Source: Alphaproteobacteria bacterium
GTDB taxonomy: Bacteria > Pseudomonadota > Alphaproteobacteria > UBA828
Direction: 5' to 3'
DNA length: 40,273 bases
Assembly: GCA_022820945.1 (NCBI GenBank)
Contig: JAJEEP010000133.1
Coordinates: forward strand, 1-40,273
Shown: positions 15,721 through 24,416 of the stretch, piece by piece
Layout: every line of letters starts with the position of its first letter
Numbering within the stretch: position 1 is the stretch's first letter
The notes under the pieces: model-generated
Told to the model about the DNA's origin: nothing
The model's input: only the letters and a program-made list of their open reading frames with translations
Databases searched by the model: none
Program-made: the position numbers and the translations under genes

Positions 15721-18156
15721 ATGAGGTCCCAAGCACGGGTTGTGGTGATCGGCGGCGGGGTGGTCGGCGTCAGCACCCTGTACCACTTGGCCCGCAAGGG
15801 TTGGGGCGCCGATGCGGTGCTGATTGAGAAGGGCGAACTCACCTGCGGTTCCACTTGGCACGCAGCGGGGCTGCTGCCGCTGTTCAACATGAGCTACAGC
15901 GTCGGCCAGATCCACAAATACTCGGTCGATCTCTACAAAACGCTCGAAGCCGAGACCGGGCAGGATGTGAGCTTCCACGTCACCGGCAATCTCAGGCTGG
16001 CGACCAATCGCGACCGCATGGACGAGTATCGCAAATACTGCGGCACCGCGAACACCATCGGCGTGCCGTTCGAGATGATCGGGCTCGACGAAATCCGTGC
16101 GCTCTGGCCGCTCGCGAACACGCAGGGCCTGGTGGGCGCCCTCTTCCACCCGCATGACGGCCATGTGGCTCCGGTGGACCTGACCAATGCACTCGCCGCC
16201 GGCGCACGGGCCGGCGGCGCGCAGATCCACCGCCACACGAAGGTCGTGGATATTCGCCCGGAGCCGGACGGCGCCTGGTGTGTCGTCACGGACAAGGGCG
16301 AGATTATCGCCGAGCATGTCGTGACGGCGACGGGCGCCTGGTGCCGCCAGACGCTGGCGATGGTCGGGATCGATGTGCCCGTCATCCCGGTAGAGCACCA
16401 GTATATCGTCACCGACTCCCACCCCGCGCTGACGGCCCGCCATGCCGAGGGGCTGCCCGAGATGCCGGTGCTGCGGGAAAGCGACGCCTCCTACTATCTG
16501 CGCGAGGAACGCGACGGGCTGATCCTCGGCCCCTATGAGGCGGGCGCGCCGGCCTGTTTCGTGGACGGCGTGCCGGACGATTTCGGCCAGGAGCTGTTCC
16601 CCGGCGACCTGGAGCGCCTCGAGCCCCATGTCGAGGCGGCCATCGCCCGGGTGCCGATCTTCGGCGAGGCCGGCATCAAGGACGTGGTGAACGGCGCGAT
16701 ACCCTATACGCCCGACGGCAACCCGCTGATCGGCCCGGCTTACGGGCTCAGGAACTTCTGGCTTGCCGAGGGGTTCAGCTTCGGCGTCACCGCCGCGGGC
16801 GGCGCCGGGCGTTTCCTGGCGGAATGGATGGAAGACGGCGAGCCGCCCATAGACATGCTCGCCGTGGACCCCCGCCGTTTCGGCGCCTACGCCAACAAGA
16901 GCTATGCGGTCGAGAAGAACGAGGAAGCCTACCGCAACGTCTTCACCGTCCACTATCCCGACGAGGAGCGCCCGGCGGCCCGGCCGGCGAAGACGAGCCC
17001 CGTCCACAGCCGGCACGAGGCGGCCCGTGCCGTGTTCGGGCAGCGCTACGGGTGGGAGCGGCCCAACTGGTTCGCGCCGGCGGGCGTTCCTGCGCGCGAC
17101 GAGTGGAGCTTCCGGCGCACCAACTGGTTCGGGCCCGTCGGCGAGGAATGCCGGTGCGCGCGCGAGCGTGTCGGGCTGATCGACATCACCAGCTTCTCCA
17201 AGTTCCGGGTTTCGGGCCCCGGCGCGGAGTCCTTCCTCGACGGCCTGCTCGCGAACCGGATGCCGAAGAGGACGGGCGCGCTCCGCCTCGGCCATGCGCT
17301 GACCTCGACCGGCGGCGTCCGTTCGGAATTCTCGATCATGCGCGACGGGCCGGAAGAGTTCTATCTCGTATCGTCCGGGGCCGCGGAACGTTTCGATCAC
17401 GATTACCTAGCCAAGGCCCTGCCGGGCGACGGTTCGGTCGGTCTCGACAACATCACCGAGCGCCACGGCGTCCTGGTGCTGGTCGGTCCGCAATCCCGTT
17501 CCGTGCTGCAGAAGCTGACCGAAACCGACCTCTCCAACGAGGCCTTCCCCTGGCTTACCGGCCGTCATATCCGCGTCGGCATGGCCCCGGTCCGCGCGCT
17601 CAGGGTCAACTTTGTCGGCGAGCTCGGGTGGGAACTCCACCATCCGATCGAATACCAGACCGGGCTCTATGACGCGCTCATGGCGGCCGGCGCGGACTTC
17701 GGCATCGGCGGCGTCGGCATGCGGGCGATGGAGTCCCTCCGGGTCGAAAAGTCCTACCGCATGTGGGGCATGGACCTGACGACGGAATACTCGGCCTTCG
17801 AAGCCGGGCTGGACCGCTTCATCGCGCTGAACAAGCCGGACTTCATCGGTCGCGATGCGCTCGTCCGGCAGCGGGAGGAAGGCGTGCCGCAGGCCTTCGT
17901 GACGCTGGAAGTGGACGCGGAAGACGCGGACCCCTGGGGCAACGAGCCGCTATACCTGGACGGAGAGATGGTCGGCAGGGCGACCTCCGGCGTTCACGGC
18001 CATACCGTCGGCCGGAGCCTGGCGCTGGCTTATGTGCGTCCCGAGGCGGCAGCGGTCGGCACCGGGCTCACCATCGACATCCTGGGCGCGCAGAGATCGG
18101 CCCGCGTCATCCCGGAATCGCCGCACGACCCCGAAAACGAGCGGCTCAGGGCGTAG
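15721..18156 (+). CDS. Dimethylglycine/sarcosine dehydrogenase-like FAD enzyme with GcvT domains
   Basis: The 811-aa protein combines an N-terminal DAO-type FAD oxidoreductase (VVVIGGGVVGVSTLYHLARKG, about 6-27) with C-terminal aminomethyltransferase (GcvT) domains (about 430-800, with VGPQSRSVLQ and GELGWELHHP). H47 in TCGSTWHAAGLL lies at the position where FAD is covalently attached in dimethylglycine dehydrogenases. Such enzymes demethylate dimethylglycine or sarcosine and pass the one-carbon unit to tetrahydrofolate. The divergent GbdR-like regulator supports betaine-pathway use. The exact substrate is not certain. The first about 170-230 bp have codon use like the left half (TTG leucines, GGTTGG), the rest like the right half, so the backbone change falls here. 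It converges on pfk with an 11-bp overlap. Confidence 0.85.
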   Translation: MRSQARVVVIGGGVVGVSTLYHLARKGWGADAVLIEKGELTCGSTWHAAGLLPLFNMSYSVGQIHKYSVDLYKTLEAETGQDVSFHVTGNLRLATNRDRMDEYRKYCGTANTIGVPFEMIGLDEIRALWPLANTQGLVGALFHPHDGHVAPVDLTNALAAGARAGGAQIHRHTKVVDIRPEPDGAWCVVTDKGEIIAEHVVTATGAWCRQTLAMVGIDVPVIPVEHQYIVTDSHPALTARHAEGLPEMPVLRESDASYYLREERDGLILGPYEAGAPACFVDGVPDDFGQELFPGDLERLEPHVEAAIARVPIFGEAGIKDVVNGAIPYTPDGNPLIGPAYGLRNFWLAEGFSFGVTAAGGAGRFLAEWMEDGEPPIDMLAVDPRRFGAYANKSYAVEKNEEAYRNVFTVHYPDEERPAARPAKTSPVHSRHEAARAVFGQRYGWERPNWFAPAGVPARDEWSFRRTNWFGPVGEECRCARERVGLIDITSFSKFRVSGPGAESFLDGLLANRMPKRTGALRLGHALTSTGGVRSEFSIMRDGPEEFYLVSSGAAERFDHDYLAKALPGDGSVGLDNITERHGVLVLVGPQSRSVLQKLTETDLSNEAFPWLTGRHIRVGMAPVRALRVNFVGELGWELHHPIEYQTGLYDALMAAGADFGIGGVGMRAMESLRVEKSYRMWGMDLTTEYSAFEAGLDRFIALNKPDFIGRDALVRQREEGVPQAFVTLEVDAEDADPWGNEPLYLDGEMVGRATSGVHGHTVGRSLALAYVRPEAAAVGTGLTIDILGAQRSARVIPESPHDPENERLRA

Positions 18157-19243
18157 AGGCGCCGTCTCCGAGGGAGATGCCGAGCGAACGCGCGGTATGC
18201 ACCAGCGGGCCCTCCAGATCGACGGCGGCGTAAGTCCTGATCGCATCCTCCAGTGGCACGTCGATAACGATCCGGTTGCGCCACGCCACCAGCCGGTCGT
18301 GGCGGCCTTCCGCCAGGACGTCCACGGCGTGGACGCCGAGTGCGGATGCGATGAGCCGGTCCTGCGCAATCGGCTTGCCGCCGCGCTGGATGTGCCCCAG
18401 CACGGCGACGCGGGTCTCCGCGCCGGTCAGTTCCTCGAGCCGCGCCGCCACCCAGTGCCCGATGCCACCGTAGCTCGCCGTCTCTCCGGCGGCCTGGCGC
18501 ATGGCCTCGCCCGTCTCGGTGCGCACGGCCTCCGCAACGACCACCAGCGCGAAATTGCGTCCATGCGCCTTCAGCGCCTGGATCTTCGCGGCGACATGCG
18601 CGAGGTCGGCCGGAATCTCCGGTATCAGGATGGCGTCCGCGCCGCCGGCAATGCCCGCCGAGAGCGCGATATGGCCGGCATCCCGGCCCATCACTTCCAG
18701 CACCATCACCCGGTCGTGGCTCGCCGCCGTCGGCTGGAGATGATCGAGCGCTTCGGTGGCGGCCGCAACGGCGCTGGCATGGCCGACGGCCGACTCGGTC
18801 GAGCCCACATCGTTGTCGATGGTCTTCGGAATGCCGACCAGGCGGATGCCGCCCTGCTGCGCCAGCCGGCGCAATATCGCAAAGCTCCCGTCGCCGCCAA
18901 TGCCGATCAGCGCGTCCAGCCTGAGTTGCCGGTAGCCCTCGATGATCTCCCCGGACCGGTCGATCCGGGAGCCGTCCGGCATGGGGTAGTCGAAGGCGTC
19001 GCCCTTGTTGGTCGTGCCGAGCACCGTGCCGCCCATGCGGAGCAGCTGGCCCGTAAAACGCCTCGGGTCCAGCGTCTCGTATTGCAGAGGCCGCGACAGC
19101 AGGCCGAGCGTTCCCTTCTGGATGCCGACCACCGTCCATCCGAGGTTCCCGTGCGCATGCAGCGTCACGGCCCGGACGGCGGCGTTCAGCCCGGCGCAGT
19201 CGCCGCCGCTGGTCAGGATTCCAATGCGCCTTATCTCGCTCAC
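18146..19243 (-). CDS. pfkA: 6-phosphofructokinase (group III-like)
   Basis: The 365-aa enzyme phosphorylates fructose 6-phosphate. The GTG start at 19243 gives the N terminus SEIRRIGILTSGGDCAGLNA. The catalytic PKTIDNDV and MGRDAGHIAL motifs and GHIQRGGKP are present. The position that separates phosphoryl donors reads IGGDGS (glycine, as in ATP enzymes), while the second reads PKTIDND (lysine, as in pyrophosphate enzymes). This mixed pair is the pattern of clade III PFKs, for which either donor is possible. It is divergent from the YdcH-like gene across 47 bp. Confidence 0.9.
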   Translation of the reverse strand: MSEIRRIGILTSGGDCAGLNAAVRAVTLHAHGNLGWTVVGIQKGTLGLLSRPLQYETLDPRRFTGQLLRMGGTVLGTTNKGDAFDYPMPDGSRIDRSGEIIEGYRQLRLDALIGIGGDGSFAILRRLAQQGGIRLVGIPKTIDNDVGSTESAVGHASAVAAATEALDHLQPTAASHDRVMVLEVMGRDAGHIALSAGIAGGADAILIPEIPADLAHVAAKIQALKAHGRNFALVVVAEAVRTETGEAMRQAAGETASYGGIGHWVAARLEELTGAETRVAVLGHIQRGGKPIAQDRLIASALGVHAVDVLAEGRHDRLVAWRNRIVIDVPLEDAIRTYAAVDLEGPLVHTARSLGISLGDGASTP

Positions 19244-19290
19244 CGTTCCAGCCTCTGCTATAGTGGATAGAGAGACGGAGCATAGGTGGA

Positions 19291-19500
19291 ATGTCCAGTC
19301 TGACGGAAGCCGACGCAAAAGCCGCGAGGCTCGCTGCGTTGCGTTCCGAACATGCCGATCTCGACTATGCCATCGCCGCGCTCACCGAGAAGGTTCCGTT
19401 CGACCAGTTGCAGGTGCAGCGGCTGAAGAAGCGAAAGTTGTGGCTGCGGGACATGATTGCGAGACTCGAGGCGCAGGGCCATCCGGACCTAATCGCCTGA
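19291..19500 (+). CDS. YdcH family (DUF465) small protein
   Basis: The 69-aa product is almost wholly helical and has the family signature: LAALRSEHADLDYAIAAL at 14-31 and LQVQRLKKRKLWLRDMIARLE at 40-60. DUF465/YdcH proteins are common in Alphaproteobacteria and have no settled function. The ATG has a GGTGGA ribosome binding site. It lies 60 bp before purE on the same strand. Confidence 0.85.
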   Translation: MSSLTEADAKAARLAALRSEHADLDYAIAALTEKVPFDQLQVQRLKKRKLWLRDMIARLEAQGHPDLIA

Positions 19501-19560
19501 AGGGTGTTTCCTGCGCCGGCCCGCCGCCGGCGGATTTCCAGCAGAGAGAGGGACGGGATC

Positions 19561-20049
19561 ATGGGCGAGGCCGCCATTCGCATCGGTATCGTCATGGGCA
19601 GCCAGTCGGATTGGGCGGTGATGAAGCGGGCCTCGGAAACCCTCGACGCGCTCGAAGTGGCGCATGAGTCGCTCATCGTCTCCGCGCACAGGACCCCCGA
19701 CCGCCTCTACAGCTATGCCCGCTCGGCCCGCGACCGCGGCCTGATGGCCGTGATTGCGGGCGCGGGAGGTGCCGCGCACCTGCCCGGCATGGTGGCCTCC
19801 ATGACGATCCTGCCGGTCTTCGGGGTACCGATGCCGAGCCGGGCGCTCTCCGGCCTCGACAGCCTGCTTTCCATCGTGCAGATGCCCGCCGGAGTGCCGG
19901 TCGGCACGCTCGCCATAGGGGAAGCCGGCGCGGTCAATGCCGCGCTGCTCGCCGCCGGCGTCGTCGCGCTTGGCGATCCGGCGCTCGCGGAACGGCTTCA
20001 GGCCTGGCGCGATCGGCAGACCGCCGCGGTCGCCGAAACGCCCCGATGA
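19561..20049 (+). CDS. purE: N5-carboxyaminoimidazole ribonucleotide mutase
   Basis: The 162-aa enzyme moves the carboxyl group of N5-CAIR to C4 in purine synthesis. Family motifs are [26 protein letters not shown] (active-site histidine) and [17 protein letters not shown], followed by PVFGVPMPS and [11 protein letters not shown]. The ATG at 19561 follows GAGAGGGACGG. The ATGA overlap with purK shows the purE-purK operon typical of this two-enzyme route. Confidence 0.95.
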   Translation: MGEAAIRIGIVMGSQSDWAVMKRASETLDALEVAHESLIVSAHRTPDRLYSYARSARDRGLMAVIAGAGGAAHLPGMVASMTILPVFGVPMPSRALSGLDSLLSIVQMPAGVPVGTLAIGEAGAVNAALLAAGVVALGDPALAERLQAWRDRQTAAVAETPR

Positions 20050-21110
20050 CAAGGATAGCGCCGGGCGGCTCCATCGGCATTTTCGGGGGCGGCCAGCTCG
20101 GCCGCATGACCGCCCTTGCCGCCGCCCGCCTCGGTTACCGCTGCCATGTCTTCTGCCCCGAGGCGGACAGCCCCGCGGTCCAGGTCTCGGCGGCGGCAAC
20201 GATTGCCGGATACGACGATGCGAAAGCGCTCGACGCCTTCTCCGCGTCCATAGACGTGGCCACCTTCGAGTTCGAAAACGTCCCCTACGAAGCCGTGGCC
20301 CGTGTCGCGGCGAAAGTGCCGGTGAGGCCCGGCTGGGACGCGCTGCGGACCAGCCAGGACCGCGCTGTCGAGAAGCGCTTTCTCAATAGCATCGGGCTTG
20401 AAACGGCGCCCTGGACCGAAGTCCGTTCGGCCGCCGACCTCCGCCGCGCGCCCTGCCCCGGCATCCTGAAGACCGCAAGGCTCGGCTATGACGGCAAGGG
20501 GCAGGTCCGGCTTGGCGAAGGCTTCGACGCCGACGCCGTCTGGCAGGCGTTCGGCGCCGAACGCGGCGTGGCGGAGGCGCTGGTCGATTTCTCGGCCGAG
20601 GTCTCGGCGATTGCGGCGCGGGGAGCGGACGGTTCCATTGCCGTGTTCGATGTCGCGCAGAACGACCACCGGGAAGGCATATTGAGGCGCTCCCTCGTGC
20701 CGGCGCCCGTCCCGTCGGCCATTGCAGCCGAGGCGCAGGCGCTGGCGGCGCGGGCGGCGGAGGCGCTCGACATTGTCGGGCTGCTTGCGGTGGAGTTTTT
20801 CGTCACCCGGAGCGGCAGGCTGCTTGCCAACGAGATCGCGCCCCGGCCTCACAATTCAGGCCACTGGACCCAGGACGCCTGCGGGACCGACCAGTTCGAG
20901 CAGTTCGTCCGCGCCGTCGCCGGCCTGCCGCTCGGCGACCCGGCGCGGCTGAGTGACGCCGAGATGGTCAACCTGCTCGGGGACGATGTCCTCGCCTGGG
21001 CCGAACTGGCCGCCGAGCCGGGAGCCCGGCTACACCTCTACGGGAAACGCGATGTCCGCCCCGGCCGCAAGATGGGGCATGTGAACCGCCTCTTACCGAA
21101 ATCGCGGTGA
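20046..21110 (+). CDS. purK: N5-carboxyaminoimidazole ribonucleotide synthase
   Basis: The 354-aa ATP-grasp enzyme makes N5-CAIR from AIR, bicarbonate and ATP, feeding PurE. The N terminus [22 protein letters not shown], the ATP-binding [14 protein letters not shown] and the metal-binding [17 protein letters not shown] match PurK. It overlaps purE by 4 bp and its 3' end overlaps the convergent COQ9 gene by 18 bp. Confidence 0.95.
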   Translation: MTRIAPGGSIGIFGGGQLGRMTALAAARLGYRCHVFCPEADSPAVQVSAAATIAGYDDAKALDAFSASIDVATFEFENVPYEAVARVAAKVPVRPGWDALRTSQDRAVEKRFLNSIGLETAPWTEVRSAADLRRAPCPGILKTARLGYDGKGQVRLGEGFDADAVWQAFGAERGVAEALVDFSAEVSAIAARGADGSIAVFDVAQNDHREGILRRSLVPAPVPSAIAAEAQALAARAAEALDIVGLLAVEFFVTRSGRLLANEIAPRPHNSGHWTQDACGTDQFEQFVRAVAGLPLGDPARLSDAEMVNLLGDDVLAWAELAAEPGARLHLYGKRDVRPGRKMGHVNRLLPKSR

Positions 21111-21734
21111 GAAGGCCCGGAAGCGGGGCAGCCGCGCGCCGCATCGCTGCAACCGCGCCCGCGCCTTGCCGATGCGCGCAACATCCTCGAGCCGGCGGTC
21201 GAGAAACGCCCAGGTCGCTTCCAGATCCTCGGACCGGTCGTTCAACCAGACCTGGAGGACCGTCGTGTAGAGGCCCGCCAGGGTCGCGCGTTTCGTGTAG
21301 TAGCTGAAGTCCGTGCTCCGGTCGTCGGCCAACAGCCAGACCGCGTCCACCGTGCGGTAGAGCGACCTCAACGCCAGCGGCGCGTTGTGCGGAAGGACGA
21401 GCCGCGCCGCGGCCCGCCGGATAGCCTCGCGATGCGGCGCGTTTCGCTCCAGCCGCGCGCGGAGCGCGGCCCGGATGGTCGCCGCCGCGCCCGCCGGCGG
21501 CGGATCGAGCGCCGATACCTCCTCGACCATATGCCGGTCGGCGAGCGCCATATGCACTTCGATGGCCTCCATCGGCCCCCGGGGGAAAAGCACCGCGGCC
21601 TCGCTCTCGTCGAGACCGGCAGTCCCGGCCCCGGCGCGAAGCGCAGCCATGGTCCAGCCGTCGAAAGCGACATGAGGCAGGGCCGCCTCCACCACAAGCT
21701 CGCGCAGCCGTTCCCTGCTTTCCTGTTCAACCAC
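21093..21734 (-). CDS. COQ9 family protein
   Basis: The 213-aa protein has a TetR-like helical start (RLRELVVEAALPHVAFDGWTMAALRAGA) and the COQ9 C-terminal signature YRTVDAVWLLADDRSTDFSYYTKRATLAGLYTTVLQVWLND, part of the lipid-binding COQ9 domain. COQ9 helps the di-iron hydroxylase COQ7 in ubiquinone synthesis. It lies divergent from rpsU, the standard alphaproteobacterial arrangement (the family is even described as rpsU-divergent). Confidence 0.92.
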   Translation of the reverse strand: MVEQESRERLRELVVEAALPHVAFDGWTMAALRAGAGTAGLDESEAAVLFPRGPMEAIEVHMALADRHMVEEVSALDPPPAGAAATIRAALRARLERNAPHREAIRRAAARLVLPHNAPLALRSLYRTVDAVWLLADDRSTDFSYYTKRATLAGLYTTVLQVWLNDRSEDLEATWAFLDRRLEDVARIGKARARLQRCGARLPRFRAFSPRFR

Positions 21735-21781
21735 GATGCCCCTGCCACGGCGGCCGGCATATGGTGCATGCCGGACCGGCC

Positions 21782-21810
21782 TTCTGCAATGCCATTCCCC
21801 GTGCTATAAA
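21782..21810 (+). promoter_or_regulatory. Putative promoter of rpsU
   Basis: TTCTGC (21782-21787), 17-bp spacer, TATAAA (21805-21810), then an AAAGGAG ribosome binding site at about 21832 and the GTG start at 21852. The -10 match is strong and the -35 match weak. Confidence 0.45.
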
Positions 21811-21851
21811 CCCGCCCCTTCGAACCAATGCCAAAGGAGCAGTGAGCACCC

Positions 21852-22055
21852 GTGCATGTTACCGTTCGTGACAACAATGTCGATCAGGCGCTAAGGGCGC
21901 TGAAGAAGAAAATGCAGCGCGAAGGCATTTTTCGGGAAATGAAATTGCGCCGCTCTTATGAAAAGCCCTCTGAAAAGCGCGCAAGGGAACAGGCGGAGGC
22001 CGTCCGCCGCCATCGCAAGATGATGCGCAAGCGTCTGGAGCGCGAGGGATACTAA
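21852..22055 (+). CDS. rpsU: 30S ribosomal protein S21
   Basis: The 67-aa basic protein reads [20 protein letters not shown] then [20 protein letters not shown] and an Arg/Lys-rich tail, which is alphaproteobacterial S21. The start is GTG at 21852. The AAAGGAG lies about 12 nt upstream, a long spacing; no in-frame alternative is closer. It is followed 7 bp later by the acyl-CoA synthetase gene. Confidence 0.96.
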   Translation: MHVTVRDNNVDQALRALKKKMQREGIFREMKLRRSYEKPSEKRAREQAEAVRRHRKMMRKRLEREGY

Positions 22056-22062
22056 TTCCGCC

Positions 22063-23688
22063 ATGAGCGCCTATGACCGGGGCCTCGACCGGCAGAGCGC
22101 CAATTACGAGCCGCTGACGCCGCTCTCATTCCTGCAACGCACCGCCTGGGTGTTCCCGGAGCATCCGTCGGTCGTGCATGGAACGCGCCGGTTCACCTGG
22201 AAAGAGACGCGCGAACGCTGCCACAGGCTGGCAGGCGCGCTTGCCCGGCGCGGCATCGGCAAGGGCGATACCGTGGCCGTCATGGCCGCAAACACGCCGG
22301 AGATGCTGGAATGCCATTTCGGCGTACCCATGACGGGCGCCGTGCTGAACACACTGAATATCCGCCTCGACGCGGCGTCCATCGCCTTCATGCTGGCACA
22401 TGGCGAGGCGAGGGCCGTTCTGGTTGACCGGGAGTTCTCGGGTACGGTCCGGCAGGCGCTCGCCGAACTCGGGCGGGACATCCTGACCGTCGATATCGAC
22501 GATCCGGAATATGACGGGCCGGGAGACCGGATCGGCAGCCTCGACTACGAAGCGTTTCTGGCCGAAGGCGACCCCGGCTTCGCATACGCGCCGCCGGCGG
22601 ACGAGTGGGACGCGATCTCGCTGAACTATACCTCCGGCACGACAGGCAATCCGAAGGGCGTGGTCTATCACCATCGCGGCGCCTGGCTGAACGCGACCGG
22701 AAACACGATGGCGTGGCAGATGCAACTCCATCCGGTCTATCTCTGGACGCTGCCGATGTTCCATTGCAACGGCTGGTGTTTCCCCTGGACGATCACCGCC
22801 CAGGCCGGCACGCATGTCTGCCTCCGGCGCGTGGAGGCCAAAGGAATTTTCGACGCGATTGAGGCCGAGGGCGTGACGCATTTCTGCGGCGCGCCGATCG
22901 TGCTCAACATGCTGCTGCATGCGCCGGAGGACGAACGCCGGAGCTTCGCCCACCGCGTCCAGGTGATGACTGCGGCCGCGCCGCCGCCGCCCTCGACGCT
23001 CGAGGGCATGGAGGCGATGGGCTTCGACATCACCCACACCTACGGCCTGACGGAATGCTACGGCCCCGCCGTGGTCTCGGCCTGGAACAGGGACTGGGAC
23101 GCACTGCCCGGCGCCGAACGCGCGGCGATGAAGGCGCGGCAGGGTGTGCGTTATCCGGTTCTCGAGGGCCTGACGGTGATGGACCCCGCGACGATGACCG
23201 AAACCCCGCGCGACGGCGAGACCATCGGCGAGGTGATGATGCGCGGCAATGTCGTCATGAAGGGCTACCTGAAGAACGAGGACGCGAGCGCGGAGGCATT
23301 CGCCGGCGGCTGGTTCCACACCGGCGATCTCGGCGTCATGCACGAGGACGGCTATATCGCGCTCAAGGACCGGTCGAAGGACATCATCATTTCCGGCGGG
23401 GAGAACATCTCGTCCGTCGAGGTGGAGCAGGTCCTGTACCGGCACCCGGCGGTGCTCGAAGCCGCGGTCGTGGCCAGGCCGGACGAAAAATGGGGCGAGA
23501 CCCCCTGCGCGTTCGTCGAGCCGCTGTCGGGCGCCGAGCCGACGGAAGCGGAGGTCATTGCCTTCTGCCGGGACAACATGGCCCGTTTCAAGGCCCCGCG
23601 CCATGTCGTGTTCGGCCCCCTGCCCAAGACCTCCACCGGAAAAGTGCAGAAATTCGTCCTCCGCGAACGGGCGCGCGACCTGGACTGA
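22063..23688 (+). CDS. AMP-forming acyl-CoA synthetase (medium/long-chain type)
   Basis: The 541-aa ANL-family ligase activates a carboxylic acid with ATP and CoA. Core motifs are in order: YTSGTTGNPKGV (about 190-201), THTYGLTECYG (about 325), GGWFHTGDLG, KDRSKDIIISGGENISSVEVE and the catalytic-lysine PKTSTGKVQK near the C terminus. The FHCNGWCFPWTI segment is typical of the AlkK/DmdB-like branch that acts on medium-chain fatty acids or methylmercaptopropionate. The exact acid cannot be read. It probably shares a transcript with rpsU. Confidence 0.88.
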   Translation: MSAYDRGLDRQSANYEPLTPLSFLQRTAWVFPEHPSVVHGTRRFTWKETRERCHRLAGALARRGIGKGDTVAVMAANTPEMLECHFGVPMTGAVLNTLNIRLDAASIAFMLAHGEARAVLVDREFSGTVRQALAELGRDILTVDIDDPEYDGPGDRIGSLDYEAFLAEGDPGFAYAPPADEWDAISLNYTSGTTGNPKGVVYHHRGAWLNATGNTMAWQMQLHPVYLWTLPMFHCNGWCFPWTITAQAGTHVCLRRVEAKGIFDAIEAEGVTHFCGAPIVLNMLLHAPEDERRSFAHRVQVMTAAAPPPPSTLEGMEAMGFDITHTYGLTECYGPAVVSAWNRDWDALPGAERAAMKARQGVRYPVLEGLTVMDPATMTETPRDGETIGEVMMRGNVVMKGYLKNEDASAEAFAGGWFHTGDLGVMHEDGYIALKDRSKDIIISGGENISSVEVEQVLYRHPAVLEAAVVARPDEKWGETPCAFVEPLSGAEPTEAEVIAFCRDNMARFKAPRHVVFGPLPKTSTGKVQKFVLRERARDLD

Positions 23689-23795
23689 ACGGCGGCGCGG
23701 TTCCCTTCGTCACCCTCGAGCGCCCCGGGGCTGATATCCCGGGCGGTTGCACCGCATCCCGATTTCTGTTCAAGAAATAATTCTTGATTAGATAC

Positions 23796-23824
23796 TTGAC
23801 CTGAGAAATTCTGTGCTATTATAG
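23796..23824 (+). promoter_or_regulatory. Promoter at the head of dispersed element copy A
   Basis: TTGACC (23796-23801), then TATTATAG (23817-23824) gives a 16-17 bp spacer, a good sigma70 match in GC-rich DNA. A CAAGAA-N4-TTCTTG inverted repeat lies just upstream (23771-23786). The same layout is seen at copy B. Confidence 0.55.
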
Positions 23825-24307
23825 GTAGCAGGAGGAGAGAGGCGGCATCCGCGGAGCCGCTTCGTTTCGCCATTCGCGCCGGCGCGAAAAAAACCCTGAG
23901 AAACGCACGGGAGAGGTGCGCCCTGCGTCTCGCGCGCGCAATCAGGCGCGCGAACCGCGCCGCCGCGAAACGCGCGCCGGCGCGCACGCAGGCACCCGCG
24001 CAGGATACGCGCGAAACAGGGTCCCGCCGCTCCGGGAAGCCGGGCGGCGGGAAGAACGAGACGGAGTGGAACGAAACGGGGTGAGTGAACAACATGCGGG
24101 ACGCAGATGGATACGGCTTCTGGGAGACCGGCAGGACGCGCGGACCCTCCTCTCCCGCCTGCAGGCTGCCGTATGCACATATCTTCGGCGGCTCCGGACG
24201 GCGCGTCCCCTTCGTCGCCCCGGCTCGCCCTCGGGTCGATGTCCAGGACGAGCCTTCTTTAGCGAAGAATCCGTTCCGACCGGACCGTATTCCGGGACAG
24301 GTCCGAA

Positions 24308-24416
24308 ATTGTCGCCCCGGCCCCCGAGCCGGGGCCCAGCACTGGCGGCGCAACCGGACAGCAACCTCGACGCCCTGGACCCCGGATCTCCGCTGCGCTC
24401 CGTCCGGGGTGACAAT
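24308..24416. repeat. 109-bp terminal-inverted-repeat (REP/MITE-like) element
   Basis: The ends ATTGTCGCCCCGG (24308-24320) and CCGGGGTGACAAT (24404-24416) are inverted repeats with one mismatch. Inside are GCCCCGGC-N6-GCCGGGGC and a CCCCGGATCTCC / GTCCGGGG pair. The wording (CTGGACCCCGGAT ... TCCGGGGTGACAA) is a dispersed palindromic repeat type that I know as common in alphaproteobacterial genomes. It has no coding capacity and could fold into a double hairpin that also ends transcription. Confidence 0.65.

Noticed and set aside
24308-24416. Simple Rho-independent terminator of rsmA or the acyl-CoA synthetase gene
   Set aside because: It has terminal inverted repeats and two hairpins and no U-run, so a repeat element explains it better, though it may also stop transcription.
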